From the NCBI RefSeq assembly GCF_024347595.1, contig NZ_AP025506.1, positions 434,001 to 498,000 of the forward strand: DNA of 64,000 bases, written 5' to 3'. The DNA comes from Vibrio pomeroyi (GTDB lineage: Bacteria > Pseudomonadota > Gammaproteobacteria > Enterobacterales > Vibrionaceae). Both the position numbers and the translations under genes were made by a program. Positions 1-9,784 of this stretch are shown here, piece by piece; position 1 is the stretch's first letter; each line of letters begins with the position of its first letter. A model generated the notes under the pieces. It saw only the letters and a program-made list of their open reading frames with translations, searched no databases and was not told where the DNA came from.

Positions 1-109
1 TCCTGGTTGGCGAGAGATTGAATTGCATCAAGATGGCACGGTGACCACGCAAGTTCGCCGTTTACCTCATGGGCAATTCCTACCTGACTTTGCTGCAGGC
101 GGTTATTAA
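1..109 (+). CDS. cpdA: 3',5'-cyclic-AMP phosphodiesterase CpdA, C-terminal end only
   Basis: The window opens inside a reading frame (codons start at base 2). The visible 35 residues end in LPHGQFLPDFAAGGY, which resembles the tail of CpdA, the metal-dependent phosphodiesterase that hydrolyses cAMP. None of its metal-binding motifs lies in the window, so the call rests on this tail and on the gene order cpdA-yqiA-parE, which is common in gammaproteobacteria. The stop TAA shares its last base with the ATG of yqiA (TAATG), so the two are probably translationally coupled. Confidence 0.78.
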   Translation, partial: PGWREIELHQDGTVTTQVRRLPHGQFLPDFAAGGY

Positions 110-714
110 TGACTGGCACCGATAAACAAACAGTTAAGCCATCACTGCTTCTTTATATTCACGGCTTTAACAGCTCATCGCGTTCCCACAAGGCGACGGT
201 GATGGCAGATTACTGTGCAGAGTATCGCGCTGATATCAAGGTGATTACCCCTCAACTGCCGAGTTTTCCTCAGCAAGCGGCACTTCATTTGCAAACGCTA
301 GTGGAGCAATATAAAGATCAGTACCAGATCGCATTAGTCGGCAGCTCGTTGGGTGGCTACCTTTCAACATGGCTTAATAGTCACTATGGTTTTAAAGCGG
401 TTGTGGTTAACCCTGCAGTGAAGCCTTATGAGTTGTTGGCTGACTATTTAGGTGAACAAGTAAACCCATACACAGATGAACGATATGTACTGGAAACAAA
501 GCATATTGATGAATTGAAGGCGTTAGATGTGCCGGCTATCGAAAAGCCGAGCGACTTTTGGCTGCTTCAGCAAACGGAAGACGAAGTTCTGGATTACCGA
601 CAAGCGGTAGAGAAGTACCAAGGTGCAACACAGACAGTAGAAGAGGGTGGGGATCATAGCTTTGTTGATTTTGAACGCTACCCGCAGCAAATCATCACCT
701 TTCTAAATCTTTAA
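109..714 (+). CDS. yqiA: YqiA-family alpha/beta-hydrolase (esterase)
   Basis: A 201-residue cytosolic alpha/beta hydrolase of the YqiA family (UPF0227). YqiA from E. coli has esterase activity on short acyl esters and its physiological substrate is unknown. The N-terminal strand and oxyanion loop read YIHGFNSS. The nucleophile elbow GSSLGG puts Ser80 as nucleophile, and the C-terminal GGDHSF supplies His183. Asp157 in TEDEVLD is the likely acid. The ATG overlaps the cpdA stop by one base. A 239-base gap separates it from parE, so parE may have its own promoter. Family assignment is firm; the biological substrate cannot be inferred. Confidence 0.9.
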   Translation: MTGTDKQTVKPSLLLYIHGFNSSSRSHKATVMADYCAEYRADIKVITPQLPSFPQQAALHLQTLVEQYKDQYQIALVGSSLGGYLSTWLNSHYGFKAVVVNPAVKPYELLADYLGEQVNPYTDERYVLETKHIDELKALDVPAIEKPSDFWLLQQTEDEVLDYRQAVEKYQGATQTVEEGGDHSFVDFERYPQQIITFLNL

Positions 715-788
715 TCTGTTCCACCAATCGAGTGATTTTCTCTTGTTTGCCTGTTATTTCATCTATCAGTGGTGAAATATCATAGTTT

Positions 789-819
789 GATGTCTTAGTT
801 TTTGAACTAGCTTGACATC
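789..819. promoter_or_regulatory. Hairpin in the yqiA-parE gap, overlapping a candidate -35
   Basis: Two nested inverted repeats, GATGTC/GACATC and inside them TAGTT/AACTA with a TTTG loop, form a strong hairpin. No T-run follows, so it is not a simple terminator. A TTGACA hexamer (812-817) overlaps its right arm, with GACTAT 17 bp downstream as a poor -10. A second short hairpin, ACTATG/CATAGT, lies at about 869-886. Either could belong to parE control; function is unknown. Confidence 0.35.
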
Positions 820-953
820 ATTACTCAGCTTCCAGACTATATTCCCCAATACTTCGCTCGTTCGCTCTACTATGACGGTTCATAGTAATGATTCTGCTTT
901 AGTGAAACTAGAGCCAGCGAACTGACGCAAACTTTTTGAGTAAACTCCGTATT

Positions 954-2834
954 ATGACTGAACAATATAATGCAAAAGACCTCGAGGTACTTGAAGGTCT
1001 CGACCCTGTGCGACACCGCCCGGGAATGTATACCGAGACAGAAAGACCTAACCACCTTGCCCAAGAAGTCATTGATAACTCGGTCGATGAAGCACTAGCG
1101 GGACACGCTAAGAAGATCAAAGTTGTGCTTCATGCAGACCAATCGTTAGAAGTTACCGATGACGGCCGTGGTATGCCCGTTGATATCCACCCTGAAAAAG
1201 GGATCTCAGGTGTTGAGCTGATCTTAACCAAGCTCCACTCTGGCGGTAAATTCTCAAACAACAACTACAAGTTCTCTGGTGGTTTGCACGGGGTTGGTAT
1301 CTCTGTTGTAAACGCACTATCAAAACGTGTTGAAGTGACCGTTCGCCGAGAAGGTCAGGTTCATGAGATCGCACTTGAAGGTGGTCATGCAGTAACAGAA
1401 CTGACTGTAACAGGTACTTGTGGTCATCGTAACAGCGGTACATCAGTACATTTCTGGCCTGATCCAAAGTACTTTGACAGCCCAAAATTTTCGACACTTC
1501 GCCTTATCAATAACCTACGAGCAAAAGCAGTACTTTGCCCAGGTTTAGAAATCACCTTTGTCGACAAAGTTGGCGGTGAAGAGCATAAATGGTTCTATGA
1601 AGATGGTCTAAAAGACTACCTTGCTGAAGGCGTGAAAGGTTATACCCTGCTACCAGAAGAACCTTATGTGGGTGAATTCGTGGCTGAAACGGAAATGGCT
1701 AACTGGGCTATTATCTGGCAACCAGAAGGCGGTGATATGATCACCGAGAGTTACGTTAACTTGGTACCGACCAAGCAAGGTGGTACACACGTAAACGGTC
1801 TTCGCCAAGGTCTGCTTGATGCAATGCGTGAGTTCTGTGAATTCCGCAATCTACTGCCACGTGGTGTAAAGCTAACGGGTGACGACATCTTCGATCGTTG
1901 TTCATACGTTCTGTCGGTGAAGATGCAAGACCCTCAGTTTGCTGGTCAAACAAAAGAGCGTCTATCGTCTCGTCAAACCGCAGCGTTTGTTTCTGGTGTC
2001 GTAAAAGATGCCTTCAGCCTATGGTTGAATGAAAAACCGCAACTGGCAGAGCAACTGGCTGAAGCTTGTATTGCCAATGCTCACCGCCGTATGCGCGCGA
2101 GCAAAAAGGTTGTGCGTAAGAAGATCGCATCAGGCCCAGCTCTGCCGGGTAAGCTAACGGACTGTTCGGTTCAAGATTTAAGCCGTACCGAAATCTTCTT
2201 CGTGGAAGGGGACTCGGCGGGTGGTTCTGCTAAGCAAGCTCGTGATCGTGAGTTCCAAGCGGTAATGCCACTGCGCGGTAAGATTCTAAATACGTGGGAA
2301 GTGTCAGCGGACCAAGTTCTGGCTTCACAAGAAGTGCACGACATCTCAGTTGCTTTGGGCATTGACCCTGACAACGACGATTTATCAGGCCTGCGTTACG
2401 GTAAGATCTGTATCCTTGCCGATGCGGACTCGGATGGTCTTCACATCGCAACACTTCTATGTGCGTTATTCACTCGTCACTTCAGCGCATTAGTTGAAGC
2501 GGGTCATATCTATGTAGCAATGCCGCCACTGTATCGTATCGACTGTGGTAAAGAGGTTTTCTACGCATTGGATGACGATGAAAAAGATGGCGTGCTTGAG
2601 CGTTTGTCTAAGAAGAAATCCAAAATCAACGTACAACGATTCAAAGGTCTGGGTGAGATGAACCCACTTCAGTTGCGCGAAACCACCATGGATCCAAACA
2701 CTCGTCGCCTTGTTCAATTAACCATTGATGACAACGAAGCGACTCTTGAGATGATGGACATGCTGCTAGGTAAAAAGCGTGCTGATGATCGCCGCACATG
2801 GCTACAGACTAACGGTGATATGGCCGAGGTATAA
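954..2834 (+). CDS. parE: DNA topoisomerase IV subunit B
   Basis: ParE is the ATPase subunit of topoisomerase IV, which with ParC decatenates daughter chromosomes. The 626-residue product has the GHKL ATPase fold at the N-terminus (EVIDNSVDEALAG, DDGRGMPVD and GLHGVGISVVNALS), a transducer domain, and a C-terminal TOPRIM domain with EGDSAGGSA and DADSDGLHI, the metal-binding residues. I start it at the ATG giving MTEQYNAKDLEVLEGLDPVR, which matches the E. coli N-terminus. An in-frame TTG 18 bases upstream is possible but would add six unusual residues. The Shine-Dalgarno is weak at both. parC follows after three bases, so the two subunits are co-expressed. Confidence 0.97.
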   Translation: MTEQYNAKDLEVLEGLDPVRHRPGMYTETERPNHLAQEVIDNSVDEALAGHAKKIKVVLHADQSLEVTDDGRGMPVDIHPEKGISGVELILTKLHSGGKFSNNNYKFSGGLHGVGISVVNALSKRVEVTVRREGQVHEIALEGGHAVTELTVTGTCGHRNSGTSVHFWPDPKYFDSPKFSTLRLINNLRAKAVLCPGLEITFVDKVGGEEHKWFYEDGLKDYLAEGVKGYTLLPEEPYVGEFVAETEMANWAIIWQPEGGDMITESYVNLVPTKQGGTHVNGLRQGLLDAMREFCEFRNLLPRGVKLTGDDIFDRCSYVLSVKMQDPQFAGQTKERLSSRQTAAFVSGVVKDAFSLWLNEKPQLAEQLAEACIANAHRRMRASKKVVRKKIASGPALPGKLTDCSVQDLSRTEIFFVEGDSAGGSAKQARDREFQAVMPLRGKILNTWEVSADQVLASQEVHDISVALGIDPDNDDLSGLRYGKICILADADSDGLHIATLLCALFTRHFSALVEAGHIYVAMPPLYRIDCGKEVFYALDDDEKDGVLERLSKKKSKINVQRFKGLGEMNPLQLRETTMDPNTRRLVQLTIDDNEATLEMMDMLLGKKRADDRRTWLQTNGDMAEV

Positions 2835-2837
2835 TGG

Positions 2838-5096
2838 ATGTCTAACGAAATTACATTTGATGGCGTTGAACAGTTGCCAATGCGCAAGTTCACCGAAGAC
2901 GCCTACTTAAACTACTCAATGTACGTGATCATGGATCGTGCATTGCCTTATATTGGTGACGGCCTTAAGCCTGTACAGCGCCGTATTATCTATGCGATGT
3001 CTGAGCTTGGTTTATCTGCCGCTTCGAAATATAAAAAATCAGCACGTACCGTTGGTGACGTACTAGGTAAGTATCACCCGCACGGTGACTCTGCTTGTTA
3101 CGAAGCTATGGTACTGATGGCGCAGCCGTTCTCTTACCGCTACCCACTGGTAGATGGTCAAGGTAACTGGGGTGCTCCGGATGATCCGAAATCATTTGCT
3201 GCAATGCGTTATACCGAAGCGAAACTGTCTAAGTTTGCTGAAGTTCTGCTGGGTGAATTAGGTCAAGGCACGGTTGAATGGCAACCAAACTTTGATGGCA
3301 CGATGAAAGAGCCACAAATGTTGCCAGCACGTCTACCTCATATCCTACTGAACGGTATCACGGGTATCGCGGTAGGTATGGCTACCGACATTCCACCACA
3401 CAACGTGCGTGAGATTGCGGACGCAACCATTAAGCTGATTGATAGCCCTAAATCTGAGCTATCGGACATCATGGAAAGCGTGCAAGGTCCTGACTATCCA
3501 ACAGAAGCTGAGATCATCTCTCCGAAGTCGGATATCGAAAAGATCTACAAAACAGGCCGTGGCAGCATCAAGATGCGCGCAGTTTGGCATAAAGAAGGCT
3601 CTGATATTGTTATCACAGCTCTGCCTCATCAAGTATCAGGCGCTAAGTTGCTTGAGCAAATCGCGAACCAAATGCGAGCTAAAAAGCTACCAATGGTTGA
3701 CGATCTGCGTGATGAATCTGATCACGAGAACCCAACGCGTATCGTAGTGGTTCCTCGTTCGAATCGTATCGATTGTGATCAACTGATGAGTCACCTATTT
3801 GCTTCGACGGATCTAGAGAAGAACTTCCGTGTTAACTTGAACATGATTGGCTTAGACAATCGTCCTCAAGTTAAAGGTCTGGTTCAAATCCTGAAAGAGT
3901 GGATTGAGTTCCGACGCACAACCGTTCGTCGTCGTCTGCAGTACCGTCTAGACAAAGTATTAGCTCGCCTACACATCTTAGAAGGCTTGCTGGTTGCTTA
4001 CCTTAATATTGATGAAGTGATTGAAATCATTCGTACAGAAGACGAACCATGTCCTGTGCTGATGAGCCGCTTCAATATTACTGAGACACAAGCGAACGCT
4101 ATCTTAGACATTAAACTTCGTAACTTAGCTAAGTTAGAAGAGTTTAAGATTCGTGCCGAGCAAGAAGAGCTTGAAGCGGAACGCGATAAGCTTGAAAAAC
4201 TACTGGGTTCTGAGCGTCGTCTAAACACCCTGATCAAGAAAGAAATCCAAGCGGATGCCGAGAAATATGGTGACGATCGTCGTTCTCCATTGGTTGAACG
4301 TGCAGAAGCAAAAGCGCTAACAGAGCGTGACCTTGTTCCTAGTGAGCCAATCACGGTTGTGCTGTCTGAGAAAGGTTGGATTCGTCATGCTAAAGGACAT
4401 GAGGTTGACGCTGAGGGCTTGAACTACAAGTCTGGTGATAAATTCTTAGCGAGCGCTAAGGGTAAGAGTAATCAACAAGCGGTGTTCCTTGGTAGTGATG
4501 GCCGAAGCTACTCCCTTGAATCTCATTCATTACCGTCGGCACGAAGCCAAGGTGAGCCGATTACAGGCCGCCTGAATGTGAGCCCTGGTACTTCTATTCG
4601 CCAAGTGGTGATGGGAGAGAATGAGCAGCTATGGTTAGTCGGTTCTGATGCCGGATACGGCTTTGTTTGTAAGGGCAGTGATCTGCTTTCGAAGAACAAG
4701 AGCGGTAAAGCGTTAGTTAACTTGCCACAGTCTTCTGAAGTGATGATGCCGAGCCCGATTGCTGATTTGGACAGTAACCAGATTCTAGCGATTACTAACC
4801 AAGGACGTATGTTGTTGTTCCCGATTAAAGACCTACCTCAACTGAGCAAAGGTAAGGGTAACAAGATCATCAACATCCCTTCTGCGAAAGCAAAAGAGCG
4901 TGAAGAGTTTGTATCACACTTGATGGCCATCCCAGAGAATGCAACGCTGACTATCTACGCGGGTAAACGTAAGCTTGGTTTGAAACCATCGGATCTTGAA
5001 AACTTCCGTGGTGAACGTGGTCGTCGTGGTGGTTTACTGCCGAGAGGATTACAGCGAGTGACTCGTATCGATATCGATGAGCCAAGTGAATCATAG
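2838..5096 (+). CDS. parC: DNA topoisomerase IV subunit A
   Basis: ParC is the DNA breakage-reunion subunit of topoisomerase IV. At 752 residues it is the same length as E. coli ParC. The winged-helix region carries [15 protein letters not shown], and the catalytic tyrosine is Tyr125 in AAMRYTE. Ser85 and Glu89, the positions where quinolone-resistance substitutions usually arise in Vibrio ParC, are the susceptible-type residues. A coiled-coil stretch rich in E, K and R follows at about residues 430-500, then the beta-pinwheel C-terminal domain. A rho-independent terminator lies 30 bases past the stop, closing the parEC unit. Confidence 0.97.
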   Translation: MSNEITFDGVEQLPMRKFTEDAYLNYSMYVIMDRALPYIGDGLKPVQRRIIYAMSELGLSAASKYKKSARTVGDVLGKYHPHGDSACYEAMVLMAQPFSYRYPLVDGQGNWGAPDDPKSFAAMRYTEAKLSKFAEVLLGELGQGTVEWQPNFDGTMKEPQMLPARLPHILLNGITGIAVGMATDIPPHNVREIADATIKLIDSPKSELSDIMESVQGPDYPTEAEIISPKSDIEKIYKTGRGSIKMRAVWHKEGSDIVITALPHQVSGAKLLEQIANQMRAKKLPMVDDLRDESDHENPTRIVVVPRSNRIDCDQLMSHLFASTDLEKNFRVNLNMIGLDNRPQVKGLVQILKEWIEFRRTTVRRRLQYRLDKVLARLHILEGLLVAYLNIDEVIEIIRTEDEPCPVLMSRFNITETQANAILDIKLRNLAKLEEFKIRAEQEELEAERDKLEKLLGSERRLNTLIKKEIQADAEKYGDDRRSPLVERAEAKALTERDLVPSEPITVVLSEKGWIRHAKGHEVDAEGLNYKSGDKFLASAKGKSNQQAVFLGSDGRSYSLESHSLPSARSQGEPITGRLNVSPGTSIRQVVMGENEQLWLVGSDAGYGFVCKGSDLLSKNKSGKALVNLPQSSEVMMPSPIADLDSNQILAITNQGRMLLFPIKDLPQLSKGKGNKIINIPSAKAKEREEFVSHLMAIPENATLTIYAGKRKLGLKPSDLENFRGERGRRGGLLPRGLQRVTRIDIDEPSES

Positions 5097-5126
5097 ATAA
5101 ACTTGATACCATCTTCGGATAAAAGA

Positions 5127-5153
5127 AAACCCAGCCTGAGAGCTGGGTTTTTT
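5127..5153 (+). terminator. Terminator of parEC
   Basis: Stem AAACCCAGC/GCTGGGTTT with a six-base loop followed by a T-run. It sits between the convergent parC and degS genes. Confidence 0.9.
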
Positions 5154-5208
5154 GTATCTGTATACTTTTGTATTCGTACTTTAACGGTTACCTGTAAGCG
5201 CTCTTAGC

Positions 5209-6273
5209 CTACAAACGAGTATCTTCAGCGATGGTGACCTTAAGCGTCTTGTTCTCACCTTGGCGCAGAATACCGACATCAATAACCGTACCCGGACGTA
5301 AATCAGTAACAATATCCATCACGCTCTGACGTCCATTAACTTGGGTGTTGTTGATGCTAACGATGATATCTTGCGCTTCAAAGCCTGCATCAGCTGCAGG
5401 CCCGTTCGGGTCTATACCCAGTACAACAATCCCGCCGATATTCTTAGTACCAAGTAAACGTGACGTGACTGAATTGATGTCTTGTCCGTCGATACCGATA
5501 TAACCACGAATCACACGACCATCAGCGATGATCTTCTCCATGATTTTATTAGCCAGTGGGTAAGGAATAGCAAACGAGATTCCGTAGGTTTCCATATCCG
5601 TAGCTTGCTGGAAAGAAGCGGTGTTGATGCCAACTAACTCACCTTGTGAATTAACCAGTGCACCACCAGAGTTACCTTCATTGATTGCCGCATCGGTTTG
5701 GATAAAGGCTTGATGTCCATCTGCACTGATCGAAGAGCGGCCGGTTGCGGAGATGATGCCAAAGGTAGTCGTTTGACCTAGGTTATATGGGTTACCGATC
5801 GCCAGTACCACATCACCGACATTGGCTTTGTAGCTTGGGTTTAATGGGATTACGGGTAGATTGTCACCGCTGACTCTCAGTATCGCGATATCGGTGCGCT
5901 TGTCTGAACCGACAAGTTGTGCAGCAGCGACTCGGCCATCTTGAAGTGCCACTACGATTTGGTCAGCTTGAGCAACCACGTGGAAGTTGGTAATGATATA
6001 GCCTTTTTCGCTGACAATTACCCCTGAACCCAAACCTTGAGTCAGTAGTTTGTTGCGATCGCTTTCTGCGTATTTTCGGCTATAAATGTTAACCACTGCT
6101 GGTGCCGCGCGGCGTACAGCTTGGTTAAATGAAATCTGAAGTGAACCGATGTTGTCCACCTTAGGGCTGGTAACATCAGAAACAATAGCGGGTCTCAAGC
6201 TTGGAAATGCAAGAAGAATAAGCGCCGCTGAAACAAGTCCAAGGGAAATAGAACGAAATAGAAAGGACAGCAT
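5209..6273 (-). CDS. degS: Inner-membrane-anchored site-1 protease DegS
   Basis: DegS senses misfolded outer-membrane porins through its PDZ domain and makes the first cut in anti-sigma factor RseA, which releases sigma-E. The 354-residue product has one N-terminal membrane anchor (about residues 4-26), a trypsin-like domain with His in NFHVV, Asp in DIAIL and Ser in GNSGGALVN, and a single PDZ domain. One PDZ plus an uncleaved anchor separates it from DegQ/DegP. GAGGGAAAC precedes the ATG. It lies downstream of degQ, as in E. coli, but a terminator in the gap suggests its own promoter. Confidence 0.95.
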   Translation of the reverse strand: MLSFLFRSISLGLVSAALILLAFPSLRPAIVSDVTSPKVDNIGSLQISFNQAVRRAAPAVVNIYSRKYAESDRNKLLTQGLGSGVIVSEKGYIITNFHVVAQADQIVVALQDGRVAAAQLVGSDKRTDIAILRVSGDNLPVIPLNPSYKANVGDVVLAIGNPYNLGQTTTFGIISATGRSSISADGHQAFIQTDAAINEGNSGGALVNSQGELVGINTASFQQATDMETYGISFAIPYPLANKIMEKIIADGRVIRGYIGIDGQDINSVTSRLLGTKNIGGIVVLGIDPNGPAADAGFEAQDIIVSINNTQVNGRQSVMDIVTDLRPGTVIDVGILRQGENKTLKVTIAEDTRL

Positions 6274-6361
6274 GTTTCCCTCTTCAACAAGTAAGGTGTG
6301 AAGCCTCCGTAGATGGATGACTGACTTGATTACTAGTGAAGCATAGCATTTTGATTCATCT

Positions 6362-6410
6362 AAAGAAAAGGGAGACTGAGTAAGTTTAAAGCAAACTTAC
6401 CGAGCCTCCC
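6362..6410 (-). terminator. Terminator of degQ (minus strand)
   Basis: A long, nearly perfect inverted repeat: outer GGGAG/CTCCC and inner GTAAGTTT/AAACTTAC. On the minus strand it is followed by a T-rich tract, directly after the degQ stop and before degS. Confidence 0.85.
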
Positions 6411-6431
6411 TGTTATTACGTTGACGTATGG

Positions 6432-7787
6432 CTATCTAATAACGAGGTAGATAGTTCTGTCGCCACGTTGGATATTTAGCGCTAGTACGCCCGGCTGTTT
6501 CTCAAGAATCTCTCTAAATTCAGCAAGGTTCTTAACGGTTTGGCGATTGACGCCAATAATGATGTCGTCTTTAAGAAGTTGGTAAGCTTCTGCTGGTGAG
6601 CCTTGAGCAACACTTGACACCTTCACGCCTGTTGCTGAGTCGCTGTCTGTTGTGTTGGTAAGCTCAGCGCCAGCAAGCCCTTCATGCAGTTTTTCAGCTT
6701 GTGTCTTATTGTTGGTTGATTCACCAAGAGTTACGTCAAAGGTCTTACTCTTTCCATCGCGAACCACACCAAGCTCGATCTGCTTACCCGCACCCAGAGT
6801 TGCCACTTTGGCTCTCAGTTCACTAAAGGTATCAATGCGCTTACCGTTGATAGAGACAATAATATCGCCCGCTTTCAGGCCTGCTTTGTCTGCGGCACTG
6901 TCAGGTACAATTTGGCTAACAAAGGCCCCTTTACTGGATTCATAACCTAGTGCTTCTGCCAATTCAGAGGTCACTTCTCCGCCTTGAACACCAAGCATGC
7001 CACGTTTTACTTCACCGAAATCGAGGATTTGTTCTGTCAGGTTTTTCATCATATTGGATGGAATTGCAAAGCCGATACCGACATTACCTCCGTTAGGGCC
7101 AAGAATGGCAGTGTTGATACCAATCAGTTCACCGTTGAGGTTCACTAGTGCGCCACCAGAGTTACCGCTGTTGATTGCTGCATCGGTTTGAATGAAGTTC
7201 TCAAAGTTCTCTAGATTCAGGCCGCTGCGACCGAGCGCAGAAACAATACCTGATGTCACGGTTTGCCCAAGTCCAAACGGGTTACCAATTGCGACACTGA
7301 AATCACCGACTCTTAGCTTGTCTGAGTCTGCGACTTTTATCTGGGTAAGGTTCTTGGCTTTTTCGAGTTTAAGCAGTGCGATATCAGACATCTGGTCACC
7401 ACCGATAAGCTCGGCATCGTATTCTCGACCATCATAAAGTTTTACTTTGATATCGTCGGCACCATTAATCACATGATAGTTAGTCACGATGTGGCCTTTC
7501 TTGGCATCAATGATGACACCAGAGCCTAATCCGCGGAATGGGCGCTCTCGTGTTTGTTCGGGACCAAAAAAGAATTGAAATTGTTCAGGGATTTGCTGAC
7601 GTTGTACCTGTTTGCCTTCTACGGCAATACTAACCACAGCGGGGGTCACTTGTTCAAGCATGGGCGCTAGGCTTGGTAATTGTTCGTTACCCACACTTAA
7701 TGGTAGTGCGGCCGTTGCTTGAATGGGGGTGATGATTGAACTTAAGCTTAAAGTCAGTACTGATAAAGCAAGCAAAGGTTTTTTCAT
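6432..7787 (-). CDS. degQ: Periplasmic serine endoprotease DegQ (HtrA family)
   Basis: A periplasmic HtrA protease/chaperone of about 451 residues. The signal peptide is MKKPLLALSVLTLSLSSI with probable cleavage near QATA. The protease domain shows His in TNYHVI, Asp in DIALL and Ser in GNSGGALVN, and two PDZ domains follow, the first with GFAIPSNM just before it. Two adjacent ATGs (7790 and 7787) follow GAGGAG; the second gives normal spacing and I use it. A longer in-frame start near 7880 would add a charged stretch before the signal peptide and is unlikely. The Q-rich loop after the mature N-terminus is short, which favours DegQ over DegP. Confidence 0.92.
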   Translation of the reverse strand: MKKPLLALSVLTLSLSSIITPIQATAALPLSVGNEQLPSLAPMLEQVTPAVVSIAVEGKQVQRQQIPEQFQFFFGPEQTRERPFRGLGSGVIIDAKKGHIVTNYHVINGADDIKVKLYDGREYDAELIGGDQMSDIALLKLEKAKNLTQIKVADSDKLRVGDFSVAIGNPFGLGQTVTSGIVSALGRSGLNLENFENFIQTDAAINSGNSGGALVNLNGELIGINTAILGPNGGNVGIGFAIPSNMMKNLTEQILDFGEVKRGMLGVQGGEVTSELAEALGYESSKGAFVSQIVPDSAADKAGLKAGDIIVSINGKRIDTFSELRAKVATLGAGKQIELGVVRDGKSKTFDVTLGESTNNKTQAEKLHEGLAGAELTNTTDSDSATGVKVSSVAQGSPAEAYQLLKDDIIIGVNRQTVKNLAEFREILEKQPGVLALNIQRGDRTIYLVIR

Positions 7788-7914
7788 CATAAACTCCTCT
7801 CTAGTTAAGGTCTTACCCCTCTCACTACGTGTAATAAGTATGAGAAGTTTCAAATGACCTGAGTGAAAGTTATGACTCAAAAACCTTTGTAAAGTTCACA
7901 GAAGTGTTAAATGT

Positions 7915-8370
7915 TTATGATGCTTTTGCTGTCACTACATCAGGAGCATCAATGATCTCTTTCTTCTGTTCTGTAAATAAACCGGTTGCGCCATTCGCGT
8001 AATCTTTCGGTTGTTCCTCAAGTGTCGCTTCTTTAATTGAAGGTTTATCTTGCGACTTGTCCGAATGAGCCGCGGCTGTTTTCACAAACGGGTTGTCTTG
8101 CTCTGGCAGGTTAGGAATCAGCTCTGAGCTTGTTTTTTCCATGTGTTGGTACAGTTTCGTGTAGTCCTTACCTAAGGTGTCCAACATTTCTGCTGATTTC
8201 GCAAAGTGGTCAGCCAGCTCTTGTCGCTGCTGTTCCAGGGCAAACTTTGCGCTATCCAATTCTTTCTGTACGTTCTTTTGTTTTTTGTATTCAGGTGTCA
8301 TAAGACGAGAAATAGCGACCCCTAAAATAACTCCGACTAGTAAACCGGCAACGGCATACATCCAAGGCAT
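7915..8370 (-). CDS. zapG: Z-ring-associated / envelope growth protein ZapG (YhcB, DUF1043)
   Basis: A 151-residue inner-membrane protein. Residues 3-21 form one transmembrane helix (MYAVAGLLVGVILGVAIS), followed by a coiled coil rich in K, Q, E and A (about residues 30-80) and a low-complexity acidic tail. This is the YhcB/ZapG family, which in E. coli links division and peptidoglycan synthesis with envelope growth. It is divergent from zapE and upstream of degQ, the same neighbourhood as in E. coli (yhcM-yhcB-degQ-degS). AAGGAGC precedes the start codon. Confidence 0.88.
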   Translation of the reverse strand: MPWMYAVAGLLVGVILGVAISRLMTPEYKKQKNVQKELDSAKFALEQQRQELADHFAKSAEMLDTLGKDYTKLYQHMEKTSSELIPNLPEQDNPFVKTAAAHSDKSQDKPSIKEATLEEQPKDYANGATGLFTEQKKEIIDAPDVVTAKAS

Positions 8371-8590
8371 AACAGCTCCTTATTATTGTTTTTTAACATG
8401 TTTGTTACTGCTTAGTTACACGTGCTACGGCTCCATGGTACTATGAGAAAGCCGCAGTATAAAGAGAAATGCGTGTGCGCTAGTTAGCAGTTTAGTGCTG
8501 CATTATTCACCGCATTACTTAATCTCTCGTGCTGTCTGAGCCCATTTTTATTTGCTGTCTGAATATCGCTTTCATTGTGGAAATGTCGTC

Positions 8591-9694
8591 ATGAATCCCA
8601 TCAAAAAATACGAACAAGATATAAAAGAACATGGATTTCAAAGAGATCCAGCACAAGAGCAAGCAGTTAAATCTTTAGATGAACTCTTTCATCAATTCCA
8701 AGATTACATGAATACGCCCATTCCTCAACTGACTCGATTCCAGAAATTAATGGGTAAAAAGCCAGAACTGCCACAGCCACCGAAAGGTCTCTATTTTTGG
8801 GGGGGTGTAGGGCGCGGTAAAACTTATCTAATGGATACGTTCTACGATGCTTTACCGACCACTAAAAAAATGCGAGTTCACTTTCACCGCTTTATGTATC
8901 GAGTGCATGATGAGTTGAAGGCACTCGGTAACGTCAGTGATCCATTGCCTTTGGTCGCGGATAAATTAAAAGAAGAGGCGGATATTATCTGCTTCGATGA
9001 ATTCTTTGTTTCTGATATCACGGATGCCATGATCCTAGGAACTTTGTTCCAAGAGTTATTCGCTCGTAACGTTATCTTGGTGGCAACGTCAAACATTCCG
9101 CCGGCAGATCTGTATCGCAATGGTTTGCAACGCGCGCGTTTCTTGCCAGCAATTAAGCTGATTCAAGATAACTGCCACATTCTTAATGTTGATAGCGGCA
9201 TTGATTATCGCCTACGTACCCTAGAGCAGGCTGAAATTTATCATTACCCATTGGATAGCCAAGCGAATATCAACTTAGAAAAATATTACGCACAATTAGT
9301 CGGTGAAGATAAAGAGAAGTTGAAACAAATTGAGGTCAATCACCGCCAACTGGATGTCGTTGAAGCGAGTGATGGCGTACTGCATGGTACTTTTGCTCAG
9401 CTTTGTCAGTCGGCTCGTAGCCAAAATGACTACATCGAGCTCTCTCGTGTCTACCATACCGTTCTGTTGGCTGATGTACTGCAAATGGGCGCGACTTCAG
9501 ATGATGCAGCGAGACGCTTTATTGCGTTGGTGGATGAGTTCTACGAGCGTAATGTGAAATTGATTATTTCAGCGGAAGTTGAGCTAGAAAAATTGTATAC
9601 CCATGGCCAGCTAGAGTTTGAATTTAAACGTTGTCAGTCGCGTCTAATCGAAATGCAGAGCCATGAATATTTGGCAAAAGAACACTTAAGTTAG
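8591..9694 (+). CDS. zapE: Cell division ATPase ZapE (AFG1 family)
   Basis: ZapE is an AFG1-like P-loop ATPase that associates with the Z-ring and destabilises FtsZ polymers when division proteins accumulate. From the chosen ATG the protein has 367 residues, with Walker A GGVGRGKT at 71-78 and Walker B ICFDEFFV at 133-140. HFHRFMYRVHDEL, typical of the family, lies between them. An in-frame TTG 39 bases upstream would add an unrelated 13 residues, so I start at the ATG giving MNPIKKYEQDI. It is transcribed alone, with rplM-rpsI downstream under a separate promoter. Confidence 0.93.
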   Translation: MNPIKKYEQDIKEHGFQRDPAQEQAVKSLDELFHQFQDYMNTPIPQLTRFQKLMGKKPELPQPPKGLYFWGGVGRGKTYLMDTFYDALPTTKKMRVHFHRFMYRVHDELKALGNVSDPLPLVADKLKEEADIICFDEFFVSDITDAMILGTLFQELFARNVILVATSNIPPADLYRNGLQRARFLPAIKLIQDNCHILNVDSGIDYRLRTLEQAEIYHYPLDSQANINLEKYYAQLVGEDKEKLKQIEVNHRQLDVVEASDGVLHGTFAQLCQSARSQNDYIELSRVYHTVLLADVLQMGATSDDAARRFIALVDEFYERNVKLIISAEVELEKLYTHGQLEFEFKRCQSRLIEMQSHEYLAKEHLS

Positions 9695-9776
9695 CTCTGA
9701 TTATCTCGAATAAGAAATAGAATTAAAAAAATCGTGATTTTGTTCAAAAAGAGGTGATTTTTTCTTCGCTCTTCTC

Positions 9777-9782
9777 TATAAT
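9777..9782 (+). promoter_or_regulatory. Candidate -10 of the rplM-rpsI promoter
   Basis: A perfect TATAAT 160 bases before rplM, in the position expected for a promoter with a long leader. The -35 region (around 9754-9760, TGATTT) is weak. The call rests mainly on the -10. Confidence 0.5.
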
Positions 9783-9784
9783 CC

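Noticed and set aside
936..953. TTG start for parE six codons upstream
   Set aside because: It would add residues not present in the family, and the ATG at 954 gives the standard N-terminus.
6432..7880. Longer degQ starting at 7880
   Set aside because: The extra 30 residues precede a complete signal peptide and lack a ribosome-binding site; GAGGAG is placed for the ATGs at 7787-7790.
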